From contig JALGYY010000009.1 in assembly GCA_025782575.1 (NCBI GenBank), positions 1 through 64,000 of the forward strand: a DNA stretch of 64,000 bases, given 5' to 3'. The position numbers were made by a program, and so were the translations under genes. Below are positions 45,577 through 53,655 of this stretch, piece by piece. Source of the stretch: a bacterium (GTDB lineage Bacteria > Orphanbacterota > Orphanbacteria > Orphanbacterales > Orphanbacteraceae). Numbering within the stretch: the first letter of the stretch is position 1; each line of letters opens with the position of its first letter. The notes beneath the pieces were generated by a model. The model searched no databases. It saw only the letters and a list, made by a program, of their open reading frames with translations, and had not been told where the DNA came from.

Positions 45577-47313
45577 TTGGGCCGATCGCTACAGAATCTG
45601 GAAATCCTCGCTGTCGATTGTCAGACCACGGGCGCCAATCCGGACAAAGGACATCTCCTCGAGGTCGGCTGGGGGGTGGGGTGCTCGTACGGCCCTTCTG
45701 GGAGAGTGGAGAGTCATCTCGTCCGATTACCGGAGGGGGGAGAACTCCCCCGAGCGATTTCGCGGCTCACCGGGATTGAGCGGGCCGATCTCAAGCAGGC
45801 GATTCCCCGCTTGGAAGTATGGGGACGCCTGCTGGAAGCGGGCAGGCAGGTCGAACTGATCAATGGGCGCATTCCCCTTGTCGCCCATTTCGCCCGGTTC
45901 GAGAAGAGTTTTCTCGATCATCTCCGCCTGGAATGTGAACCCGATCTTGCTCCCCCGTTTCGATTCATCTGTACCCACGAAATTGCACGAAGGCTCCTGC
46001 CAGATATTCCCCGTCGAGGCATTCGACCACTCTCGGGCTATTTCGGCCACTCTCTTCCGGAGTGCAAGAGGGCGCGGTCTCATGTGAACGCGACTGTTCT
46101 CGTCTGGCGATTTTTAGTCGACCTTCTCGCCCGTAACAGAGGAATCGAGACCGTCGACGATCTTCTCGGGTTTCTGAGGGAACGCCCACCCGCCAGGGGA
46201 AGCCGATGGGACTACCCTCTTTCCCGCGAAAAGAGGCTCGCCATTTCCGAGAAGCCGGGAGTCTATCGATTCAAAGGTGGGGACGGCCGCGTTCTCTATG
46301 TGGGGAAAGCTTCCTGTCTGAACAAACGGGTGAACAGTTACTATCGTAAGAGGCGCGCGGCTGACAAGATTCTCGAACTGGTATCCCAGGTTCGAGATGT
46401 GGAGGTGACTCCAACGCCGACAGCGCTCGAAGCGGCGGTCATGGAAGCGGAAGAGATTCGCTTGCTCGATCCCCCCTACAATCACGCCCTCCGCGATCGA
46501 GGTCAGAGTGTCTGGTTTTTCTCGACTGATCTCTCTCGCTCGGGGGGAGAAGCCGATCGGGGCCATTCGATCGGTCCCGTGCTTCACCGCGAGGGGCTCG
46601 CCGGAGTGCGACTGCTTCACACCCTTCTCTCTTTCCCTTTACGTCCCATTGCAGATGAATCAGTGCTCGCGCGGGATCTGGGACTTGATCGAGATCGTCT
46701 GGAGCCGGGCAAGATCGCCGAGGGGCTGGCTGTGCTGGCGGAGGGGCATCAGGAAGCGAGGCCGCCTGCGATGCCGGCGTCACTCCTCGCCCTCGGGAGT
46801 CGGATCCGGCGGGAGCGACTCGCCGAAGAACAGGTGTCGCCGAAAGAGCCGACTGAACCGACCGAGCCGGATGAACCGGACCAGTCACTTCAGCCGCTCG
46901 AGGCTGAAGATGTGGCTCGATCTCTTGAAAGTTTTCTCTCCGGTGCTGCTCGATCCAGCCGGCTCGCACGGTGGCTCATTCTGTTGTCTGATGCTGTGCT
47001 CGTCTGGGAGGTGAATGGAAACGGGGGGGCGACAGGCAGAAGATACCTTACAATCGAACAGGGGGTTACGGTCGGCTCAGGTGACGCGGGCATAAGAGGG
47101 GAGAGAGATGCCGCCCCCGGCCCCCGTTCTTCTGACGCCACGTCTCTGACTCGCCGCCGCCGTCTCGACAGGCCCGCCTACGATCGCCTGCGAGTTCTTA
47201 ATACGGAGATTCGCCGGCTTGTCACGAATGGCCGCTCCGTTTCGATCACACTCGGGCTCTCCGGCCGCCGTCTCGAGAAGGGCGATCTCGCCGCCCTCAT
47301 GCGCATGGTCTGA
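45577..47313 (+). CDS. DnaQ-like exonuclease fold fused to UvrC-type GIY-YIG nuclease
   Basis: A 578-residue DNA-metabolism protein with TTG start; CAGGAGA at 45563-45569 supports it. Residues about 8-200 follow the DEDD exonuclease fold, but its catalytic residues are changed: AVDCQTTGA has Asp14 yet Gln16 for Glu; LVAHFARFEKSFL has Glu for the motif-II Asp; and SHVNATV lacks the motif-III Asp. A UvrC-like GIY-YIG domain follows (226-305): PGVYRFKGGDGRVLYVGKAS, intact. The rest (about 310-578) is unknown with an acidic PTEPTEPDEP linker. DnaQ-UvrC fusions are known; the nuclease activity here probably resides in the GIY-YIG part. Confidence 0.85.
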   Translation: MGRSLQNLEILAVDCQTTGANPDKGHLLEVGWGVGCSYGPSGRVESHLVRLPEGGELPRAISRLTGIERADLKQAIPRLEVWGRLLEAGRQVELINGRIPLVAHFARFEKSFLDHLRLECEPDLAPPFRFICTHEIARRLLPDIPRRGIRPLSGYFGHSLPECKRARSHVNATVLVWRFLVDLLARNRGIETVDDLLGFLRERPPARGSRWDYPLSREKRLAISEKPGVYRFKGGDGRVLYVGKASCLNKRVNSYYRKRRAADKILELVSQVRDVEVTPTPTALEAAVMEAEEIRLLDPPYNHALRDRGQSVWFFSTDLSRSGGEADRGHSIGPVLHREGLAGVRLLHTLLSFPLRPIADESVLARDLGLDRDRLEPGKIAEGLAVLAEGHQEARPPAMPASLLALGSRIRRERLAEEQVSPKEPTEPTEPDEPDQSLQPLEAEDVARSLESFLSGAARSSRLARWLILLSDAVLVWEVNGNGGATGRRYLTIEQGVTVGSGDAGIRGERDAAPGPRSSDATSLTRRRRLDRPAYDRLRVLNTEIRRLVTNGRSVSITLGLSGRRLEKGDLAALMRMV

Positions 47314-47316
47314 CTG

Positions 47317-48378
47317 ATGGCAATTGAAGGAGCCGACCGAACCGTGCGGATTCTGTTTCTGGCCGACACCCATCTCGGCCTCGATATGCCGGAACGTCCT
47401 CGCGTTCGAAAGCGGCGAAGGGGGCCCGATTTCTTCAGCAATTTCGATCGAGCGCTCATTCCCGCTCTTCGGGGTGAGGTCGATCTGGTCGTGCATGGTG
47501 GTGATGTTTTCTATCGATCGAGAGTGCGTCAGGAGATTGTGCTCGCCGCCCTCGCGCGATTGCGGGCGGTCACCGATGCCGGCGTTCCCGTCGTCGTAGT
47601 TCCAGGCAATCATGAGCGATCCCAGATTCCCTGCCCGCTCCTCTGGGACAATCCCATGGTTCATGTTTTTGATACCGCCCGCTCCTATCGTTTTCGATTC
47701 GATGGCGGAACGATTTGCATGTCAGGTTTTCCCTATGTCAGGCGGGGACTCCGTTCCGATTTCAGACGGATAGTAGAGAAGACGGGATGGCGGGATGAAC
47801 CGGCAGACATGCGGATCCTCTGCATCCACCATATCGTCGAGGGAGCGCGGGTCGGGCCGGCGGATTACCAGTTCCTCGGCGGGAAGGATGTGATTGCAGC
47901 CAGAGATCTGCCTGCCGATTTCGCCGGTATCTTTTCGGGCCATATTCATCGCTATCAGATCCTGTCGACCGACCGAACCGGGAGACGGCTGAACGCTCCG
48001 GTCTTCTACCCGGGATCGACGGAGCGAACATCATTTGCCGAAGAGCAGGAGACCAAAGGGTATCTGCTGTTGTCGATCCGGCCTACTGCGGACGGTGTCG
48101 GTACGATCGAGAATTGTGAGTTCGCCGAGCTGCCCGCGCGGCCGATGGTCACGATCCGTCTGGAGAATGGGAATCCCGGAAGGGGCGCGTTGCTCGAGTC
48201 GCTCCGCCGTAGAATCGCGGAGATCCCGGCCGATAGTGTGGTGCGGGTCTGTTCCGATCTTGACGACACACGTTTCGCGAGGCAGCCTCTTACTACAGGC
48301 CTGATCCGATCGATCGCGCCCGACACGATGACAGTGGAGTATCGCCCCGCAGAAGTCGAACCTACTTCTGTCGGTTAG
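47317..48378 (+). CDS. SbcD/Mre11-like metallophosphoesterase
   Basis: A 353-residue calcineurin-like phosphoesterase starting 3 bases after the preceding nuclease gene. Metal-ligand motifs are in order: FLADTHLG (Asp17, His19), VVHGGDVFY, VVPGNHERS, CIHHIVEG and FSGHIHRY. The family contains DNA double-strand-break nucleases SbcD/Mre11. No sbcC/rad50 partner is seen here. Operon linkage to a DnaQ/GIY-YIG protein suggests a DNA repair pair. The C-terminal 90 residues form the capping domain. Confidence 0.88.
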   Translation: MAIEGADRTVRILFLADTHLGLDMPERPRVRKRRRGPDFFSNFDRALIPALRGEVDLVVHGGDVFYRSRVRQEIVLAALARLRAVTDAGVPVVVVPGNHERSQIPCPLLWDNPMVHVFDTARSYRFRFDGGTICMSGFPYVRRGLRSDFRRIVEKTGWRDEPADMRILCIHHIVEGARVGPADYQFLGGKDVIAARDLPADFAGIFSGHIHRYQILSTDRTGRRLNAPVFYPGSTERTSFAEEQETKGYLLLSIRPTADGVGTIENCEFAELPARPMVTIRLENGNPGRGALLESLRRRIAEIPADSVVRVCSDLDDTRFARQPLTTGLIRSIAPDTMTVEYRPAEVEPTSVG

Positions 48379-48414
48379 GTCGAAGAAGCGAGTGGCGGCC
48401 GGTCCGTTGCAGCG

Positions 48415-48589
48415 CCACGGGGAGTTTATCCCAATCCCGCCAAGGGAACTACGGAGATCCGCTATGATCTACCAATTGGCATGGGATGGTCGCGACAACA
48501 GGGGAAAGCGGGTCTCGTCCGGTATCTACTTCGTTCGACTGGAGCACTCCCATGGAACGGATACCGAGCGCATGGTTCTTTTGCGATAG
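48415..48589 (+). pseudogene. remnant of a FlgD-like C-terminal sorting domain
   Basis: Two pieces of one domain lie in different frames. 48415-48480 reads PRGVYPNPAKGTTEIRYDLP, the classic start of such domains. From about 48470 a second frame reads WDGRDNRGKRVSSGIYFVRL and ends ERMVLLR at 48589, the classic end. The central strand of about 30 residues is missing, so a small deletion joined the halves out of frame. The parent secreted protein is gone. Confidence 0.6.
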
Positions 48590-48598
48590 GAGATTACA

Positions 48599-49141
48599 GT
48601 GGCACGCTGCTATGTGATCCTGATAATGATGCTCCTGATCTCGCCGGCGGTCTCCCACGGCGTCAATCTGATAGAGGTCGACCTGGACGGATCGTTTGGA
48701 AATGGGGCAGACACACTGGCAGTCCCCGAAGGTACACCGGTGACAATTACTATCTGGTTCGATGGGGAGGTAACGATCACTGCTTTCATCCTAGAAACGT
48801 GCGGCCTGGACAGCATGAACATCACCCAGATCAATTATCTTGTTCCGGGTAACTGGTCCACCTCACCCCCGATCATCCAGGGAGACTGTGTCAAATTCGA
48901 GGCCGTCACGTTCAATTTGTTCACTCTCTTTTTGCCCTCGGCCGTTGCAGAGATTAAGTATACGGCGAACCTCGCCCCCGGTCTCTATCCGATCGTCGTG
49001 GATCCGAATCAATCTCCCTGGTTTGACATCTCCGGAAGCGAGGTCATCGTCGACACTACGATCACAGGTTACCTTCTTGTAACCGAACCGACGAGCGTCT
49101 CCGAGGGTAACTGGGGCGATCTAAAGCGCCTGTTCCGCTAA
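48599..49141 (+). CDS. small secreted protein with C-terminal WGxxKRLFR motif
   Basis: A 180-residue exported protein, GTG start. Signal peptide: MARCYVILIMMLLISPAVSH. The body is beta-rich and resembles a cohesin- or cadherin-like single domain (GVNLIEVDLDGSFGNGADTL, then VPEGTPVTITIWFDG). It ends SVSEGNWGDLKRLFR; a short Trp-Gly-x-hydrophobic-Lys-x-hydrophobic-Phe-Arg end recalls endings of other secreted proteins in related uncultured phyla and may be a sorting or anchoring tag. No family recognised. Confidence 0.6.
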   Translation: MARCYVILIMMLLISPAVSHGVNLIEVDLDGSFGNGADTLAVPEGTPVTITIWFDGEVTITAFILETCGLDSMNITQINYLVPGNWSTSPPIIQGDCVKFEAVTFNLFTLFLPSAVAEIKYTANLAPGLYPIVVDPNQSPWFDISGSEVIVDTTITGYLLVTEPTSVSEGNWGDLKRLFR

Positions 49142-49266
49142 GCGCGCGCGCCTCAGTCGCCGAGCTCGTTCCTGTTGCTGAACAATCTGGCGCGTTAACA
49201 GCGCGTTCTGATCCAGACCCAGTATGTTTTCCACGTGATTCGCTTCGCAACAGCTCATCGGGGACT

Positions 49267-49283
49267 CTCGGGCAAAGCCCGAG
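49267..49283 (+). terminator. hairpin after secreted-protein gene
   Basis: CTCGGGC (49267-49273), AAA, GCCCGAG (49277-49283): a perfect 7-base stem with a 3-base loop, 125 bases after the stop codon, without a T run. The rest of the 49142-49435 gap shows nothing else. Confidence 0.3.
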
Positions 49284-49435
49284 TCACCGCGGATCACGAT
49301 TGATGGCGGCCCACTTAACGTTGCATATCAGGCCTGCGGGTATTATTATTGAGTTTGTGCACCATTAGCCTTCCGGGTCTCCGTGCGGCATAGTGTCGCG
49401 CCTTCCCCCCGGCCCAGGAGCAACGGAGGGATGTC

Positions 49436-50527
49436 ATGACACACCTGCGCCGCCGTCCGTGGCAGATTACCGCTTTTTTTCTACTCTTTCTCGGTGCTCC
49501 GGGGATGTTCAATCCGGCCCATGGTGCGGATCGCATTGTGGTCGTCGAGCATTGGAGCAACGTACTCTGAAGCGTCTGCGGCTCGGTGGATCCGAGCCTC
49601 AAGAATTGGGTCTTCTCCAAGACTGATGTTGTCTGCGTGGAATACCATATTCCGGCGCCCTACCCTGCGGACCTGTTTTATATCCTGAATGCACCGGCCC
49701 AAGACTATCGTGCCGACTACTATAATGTCCTGTCCGCTCCCAAGATAAAGTTTGACGGGCCCGGAAATCCCGGATTCGATTCCATCGCATGGGAAGCCAG
49801 GTACGCGGCCCATAAGGCGGAAGGGTCGGACGCACAGATCGAGATCGAAGCGGACTATGTCCCGTCGAAAACGGGAGCGGGGTCCGGCGTTGTGAGCACG
49901 ATGATCATTGCCGAAGCCTCGATTCCGGGCGACTGGCGCTTTCGACTCGTAGTAACAGAGAGTGATGTGGACACGCTCATTCCGGGTGGAAATGGGATCA
50001 ATCCCCATCATCACATCTTTCGCGAGTTTCTACCCGATACGCTGGGAACCGTGGTCAGTTTTCCCGGGCCCTACCCCGACACGGTAATCGTCAATCTCCC
50101 CTTCACGGTCGAGCCGGACTGGGTTGATTCCAACGTGGCGTTCGTCGGGTTTCTTCAGAATGAAACGACGAAAGTGATCGAGCAAGGTGGGGAGAGAAGG
50201 CTGAGAGATGTCTTCGTCGGGATCGAGGAAGGGGTGCCGTCGCTACAGACCGATCGCCTCGATCCGGTCCGTCCCAACCCGTTCAATCCGGTGGCGGCGA
50301 TTTCGTTCAATCTCGCGAAAGTAAGAAACGCCCGCGTAGTCGTCTTTGATGCGGCGGGGAGACGTGTGGCTGTTCTGCTCGACGAGCGTCTCCCGGCAGG
50401 AAACCACGAAGTCATATGGTTCGGCGAGACTTCCGGCGGCAACCAGGCACCTTCAGGAACCTATTTCGTGAGGCTGGAGAACCGGGAAGGTCCACCACTT
50501 GTCCGAAAAGCCGTTCTGATTCGATAG
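49436..50527 (+). CDS. candidate selenoprotein: secreted Omp28/thioredoxin-like protein with FlgD-like sorting domain
   Basis: Read through one in-frame TGA (49568-49570) this is a 363-residue protein. GGAGG (49425-49429) sits 6 bases before ATG 49436. Residues 1-30 are a signal peptide (ITAFFLLFLGAPGMFNPAHG, cleavage near AHG-AD). RIVVVEHWSNVL-U45-SVC48 follows: the TGA takes the place of the first Cys in the CxxC of Omp28-type thioredoxin-like proteins (family style: VLxEEFTNTxCxxC). Downstream, DVVCVEYHIPAPYPADLFYI and YYNVLSAPKIKFDGPG continue the fold in the same frame. The C-terminus (about 275-363) is a FlgD-like sorting domain (RPNPFNPVAAISFNLA to FVRLENR). A SECIS-like hairpin follows the TGA. 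If TGA were stop, a 44-residue peptide and a signal-less protein from GTG 49586 would result. Alternative: a nonsense mutation. Confidence 0.8.
49580..49598 (+). promoter_or_regulatory. SECIS-like hairpin for UGA decoding as selenocysteine
   Basis: GGCTCGG (49580-49586) pairs perfectly with CCGAGCC (49592-49598) around the loop TGGAT. The loop begins 17 bases after the TGA, within the roughly 16-37 base window of bacterial SECIS elements, and has G among its first two bases, as the consensus requires. Confidence 0.7.
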
Positions 50528-50570
50528 GCGTTCGGGAGTTTCGGGGACACAATACGGAATTCAAAGTCAG

Positions 50571-50597
50571 CCCTGGCGGGACCGCTTACCGCCGGGG
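50571..50597. terminator. hairpin between convergent operons
   Basis: CCCTGGCGG (50571-50579) and CCGCCGGGG (50589-50597) form a 9-base stem with one G-T pair, followed rightward by CTTCTTCTT. It may end the selenoprotein transcript. It overlaps the last codons of the small Cys-rich gene on the other strand. Confidence 0.35.
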
Positions 50598-50795
50598 CTT
50601 CTTCTTGCAGGATGCGGACGTGCTCAGTCGATCTTTCAAGAATGCGTCATCAGATGCGAGAGGGTTTCCGCCGCAACCACAATGACCTTCCACGCCCGGC
50701 GGCCCGGGATCCTTGCCGGCGATCCACTTCTGGAAGAGCACCCAGGCGCCGCAGAGAAACGCCACGCCGCCCACCGCGATCAGATGCCTGATCAT
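50586..50795 (-). CDS. small Cys-rich membrane protein at end of rnf operon
   Basis: A 69-residue protein whose ATG overlaps the rnfA stop (ATGA). One membrane helix (LIAVGGVAFLCGAWVLF) is followed by HCGCGG and a later Cys near a basic tail. Position and layout (one helix plus a Cys cluster at the end of an Rnf/Nqr-type operon) parallel NqrM, the small protein needed for iron-site assembly in Na+-NQR, although the sequence is not clearly homologous. A maturation or electron-transfer role in the Rnf complex is a reasonable guess. Confidence 0.6.
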   Translation of the reverse strand: MIRHLIAVGGVAFLCGAWVLFQKWIAGKDPGPPGVEGHCGCGGNPLASDDAFLKDRLSTSASCKKKPRR

Positions 50796-51370
50796 GTGCT
50801 GCTGAACAGGCCGGCAAAACCCATGAAGGCCATGGAGAGTATGCCGGCGATTATGAGGTTCATGGCCGTCCCTTTTACGGCGGCGGGGATGTCGGAGAGC
50901 TCAGCTTCTACTCTTAGTCCCGCCATCAGGACGAGTGCGAGAGTGAGTCCTGCACCGGCGCCGACCGCGAAAAAAATCCCCTCGACGAATGAGTAGGCCC
51001 GGTTGGTCTGGAAAAGGGCGAGGCCTAGAATGGCGCAGTTCGTCGTAATCAGAGGCAGGAAAATGCCGAGTGCCCTGAAGAGCGCCGGACTCAGTTTTTT
51101 GATTACCATCTCGACAAACTGCACCGTGCTCGCAATCACGACGATAAAGCTGATGAGCTGCAGATAAGGTGCATGGGGCAACACGAATGTGTTCAGTACC
51201 CAGGCGCATGTCGATGTGATGAGAAGCACGAACAGATTAGCGAGGCCAAGCCGAAATGCCGTATCAATCCGGCCCGAAACACCGAAGAAAGGACAGAGTC
51301 CCAGAAAATAGTAAAGGGTGAAATTGTTGATCACCATGGCGCTGATAAAAATCCAGACGAGTTGATTCAT
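50792..51370 (-). CDS. rnfA: Rnf complex subunit RnfA
   Basis: A 192-residue, six-helix inner-membrane subunit homologous to NqrE and RnfE. Typical N-terminus: FISAMVINNFTLYYFLGLCP. The conserved Cys here and in a later helix (TTNCAILGLALF) help bind the intramembrane iron-sulfur centre shared by RnfA and RnfE. Overlaps rnfE by one base. Part of the ferredoxin:NAD-type ion-pumping complex. Confidence 0.95.
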   Translation of the reverse strand: MNQLVWIFISAMVINNFTLYYFLGLCPFFGVSGRIDTAFRLGLANLFVLLITSTCAWVLNTFVLPHAPYLQLISFIVVIASTVQFVEMVIKKLSPALFRALGIFLPLITTNCAILGLALFQTNRAYSFVEGIFFAVGAGAGLTLALVLMAGLRVEAELSDIPAAVKGTAMNLIIAGILSMAFMGFAGLFSST

Positions 51371-52011
51371 CAGGCGGCCTTTCTGGCAGTCTCACTCGGG
51401 CGTTTGGCCCGGGCCTGTTTGATGGCGCCGAAGAGGAGCAGGATGAGACCGAGCATGATGAAGCCGCCGGGGGGAAGTACCATGATCACCCACGGTTCAT
51501 AGTTCGGGCCGAAGAGCGGGAAGCCGAAGAACGATCCATTGCCGACGATCTCCCTGGCGCTCCCAAGGCAGAATAGTGCGAACAAGAATCCGGCAGACAT
51601 TCCCATTGCATCTGCCAGCGCCATTCCGACCGTGTTTCTGGATGCAAAAGCTTCCTGGCGGCCGAGGATCAGGCAGTTGACGACGATCAGAGAAATAAAC
51701 GCGCCGAGTTCTTTGTGGAGCGCCGGCGCGAACGCTTTCAGTGTGAAGTCCGCCAGCGTTACGAACGTGGCGATCACGATAATATAAGTGGAAATCCGGA
51801 CCTGTTTGGGGATCACGTTCCGGAGGAGGGAGATCAGCAGACTGGAGCCGAGCAGGACGAACATCGTCGCCCCACCCATGGCGAGGGCGTTGATGGCGCT
51901 GTTCGTGACCGCCAGCATGGGGCACATTCCGAGCACCTGGACAAAAACAGGATTCTCTTTCCAGAGGCCCTTGGCAAATTCGGCGTAGGCTTGTGAACTA
52001 TCCTTCGCCAA
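51370..52011 (-). CDS. rnfE: Rnf complex subunit RnfE
   Basis: A 213-residue, six-helix subunit related to NqrD. The family start NPVFVQVLGMCPMLAVTNSA and the later LIVVNCLILGRQEAFAS carry the two Cys of the membrane iron-sulfur site. TTG start, placed just after the rnfG stop (TGAGTTG), with GGGAGG upstream. Confidence 0.94.
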   Translation of the reverse strand: MAKDSSQAYAEFAKGLWKENPVFVQVLGMCPMLAVTNSAINALAMGGATMFVLLGSSLLISLLRNVIPKQVRISTYIIVIATFVTLADFTLKAFAPALHKELGAFISLIVVNCLILGRQEAFASRNTVGMALADAMGMSAGFLFALFCLGSAREIVGNGSFFGFPLFGPNYEPWVIMVLPPGGFIMLGLILLLFGAIKQARAKRPSETARKAA

Positions 52012-52012
52012 C

Positions 52013-52636
52013 TCAACCTCCCTCGATCAGCGGGAGCCATTCCCGGCTCGCTTCATTGATGATCTTGACTACGGCGCGGGATGAAATCGTCGCTCCCGTG
52101 ATGGCGTCTACTTCGTTCGGCGCGGCACCGGTTCCATTCGGTACGAGCACGACCTCCGGTTTCGCGGCGAGTTCACGAAATTCGGCTACGAAATCGGCGT
52201 CTTTGAAAATCTTGTCACCCAGTCCCGGCGTCTCCCGGCTCTCCAGAATCTGCATGCCCGTCAGATTGCCTGACTTGGGATCGTAGCCGAACAGCAGATC
52301 GATGAAATCCTGAAACCCGATCCCTCTTCCCGGAATCGCATAGCCGATAATCTCACCCGACTCGTTTGTTGCGGCATAGATGCCCGCTTCTTCGCTCTCT
52401 TCGGGCGCTTCGGTAAGCCGGTCGTTTGAAACGACCATTCTTTTCATGTCCGCCGCCCCTGGAACGACTTCGAAGACCGCCCGGCGAAGTGCCCGGCGCT
52501 GATTCTCTTTGATTCGGGGGAGGGTCGCTTCATAGACGGCTGCCAATGCGAGCCCGGAAAGCAGGCCGGCGAGCGTGAGGGTAAGCACCATCTTAACGAG
52601 GCTCACATCCGCCTGCTTCGGAACCGGCCGGCTCAT
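52013..52636 (-). CDS. rnfG: Rnf complex subunit RnfG (covalent FMN)
   Basis: A 207-residue protein with an N-terminal anchor helix (MVLTLTLAGLLSGLALAAVY) and a periplasm-facing FMN-binding domain. The flavinylation motif VDAITGATISS (about residue 180) supplies the Thr that takes FMN covalently through ApbE. ETPGLGDKI is also typical. ATG overlaps the rnfD stop by 4 bases. Confidence 0.94.
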   Translation of the reverse strand: MSRPVPKQADVSLVKMVLTLTLAGLLSGLALAAVYEATLPRIKENQRRALRRAVFEVVPGAADMKRMVVSNDRLTEAPEESEEAGIYAATNESGEIIGYAIPGRGIGFQDFIDLLFGYDPKSGNLTGMQILESRETPGLGDKIFKDADFVAEFRELAAKPEVVLVPNGTGAAPNEVDAITGATISSRAVVKIINEASREWLPLIEGG

Positions 52637-53655
52637 GATTTCTCCCTGCGTGGTCTGCCGAAGACGCGGGGTTGCACCGCTTTATCAATGAGAGGCGTGG
52701 CGGCATTCATGAGAAGAATCGAATACATCACCCCTTCCGGGAAGCCGCCGAAAACGCGGATCAGTACGACCAGAAAACCGATACCGGCACCGAAGATCCA
52801 CGCTCCCCGCGGACTTAGTGGAGAGGTGACCGGATCGGTCGCCATGAAGACCGCCCCGAGCAGGAGGCCGCCCGACAGAATCATGAAGTGGGGCGGGGGG
52901 TAGGCGCTCGGGCTGACGAGATAAAGAATTCCGGCGAAAGCGGCTGTCGAAGCGAGGATCGCTACGGGAATTCTCCAGTCATATGTTCGCCTGAGGCCGA
53001 GCCAGAGACCGGCGAAGATCAGAATCAGTGCACTCGTTTCGCCGAGAGACCCGCCTGTGCTCCCGAACAGCAGATTCTGGAACGGCGTCGATTCTCCTGA
53101 GAATTTCATGAGCGCCAGCGGCGTTGCCGATGAGACGGCGTCCACGTCCATGTGCATGAACGGGGCGGCGAGAGTAGCCCCCCGTACCTGAAAGAACTGG
53201 CCGATTCCACCATAGGGAGCCCAGGTGGTGAGAGCGGTCGGGAAAGCCGCCTGAAGAAACGCCCGTCCGACGAGCGCGGGATTAAACAGGTTGTGGCCGA
53301 GTCCGCCCCAGACGAGTTTCCCGAGGCCCATTCCGACCAGACCGCCGACGACCGCCATCCAGAGAGGGAGACCGGGCGGGAGTGTGAGGCCGAGAAGCAC
53401 ACCCGTGAGCGCGGCGCTGCCATCCTTCAGTGAATGGCCCCGCTTGCCGTAGGGGGGAAAGAGCCACTCGGTACCCATGGCACCCGCCGTAGCCGCGGCG
53501 ATCACCAGAATGGCGCTCACGCCGAAGTACCAGACTGCTGCGAGTACGACGGGCGCCAGACCGAGAAGCACATCCCGCATCAATTTAGATGTAGTCAGTT
53601 CCCGGCGCAGAAAAGGCGCCGCCTCGAGAATAAGACCCGGTTCCCGTCCGATCAT
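52633..53655 (-). CDS. rnfD: Rnf complex subunit RnfD (covalent FMN)
   Basis: A 340-residue membrane subunit related to NqrB. VDAVSSATPLALMKFSGE near residue 175 holds the Thr for a second covalent FMN. GLGHNLFNPALVGRAFLQAA and FMATDPVTSPLSPRGAWIFG are family signatures. Overlaps rnfC by 4 bases. Together with RnfG it carries electrons coupled to ion pumping. Confidence 0.94.
   Translation of the reverse strand: MIGREPGLILEAAPFLRRELTTSKLMRDVLLGLAPVVLAAVWYFGVSAILVIAAATAGAMGTEWLFPPYGKRGHSLKDGSAALTGVLLGLTLPPGLPLWMAVVGGLVGMGLGKLVWGGLGHNLFNPALVGRAFLQAAFPTALTTWAPYGGIGQFFQVRGATLAAPFMHMDVDAVSSATPLALMKFSGESTPFQNLLFGSTGGSLGETSALILIFAGLWLGLRRTYDWRIPVAILASTAAFAGILYLVSPSAYPPPHFMILSGGLLLGAVFMATDPVTSPLSPRGAWIFGAGIGFLVVLIRVFGGFPEGVMYSILLMNAATPLIDKAVQPRVFGRPRREKS

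Noticed and set aside
48481-48852. A 123-codon + strand frame starting MGWSRQQG
   Set aside because: It runs across the sorting-domain remnant and then out of frame through the next secreted-protein gene; no protein pattern beyond the junction.
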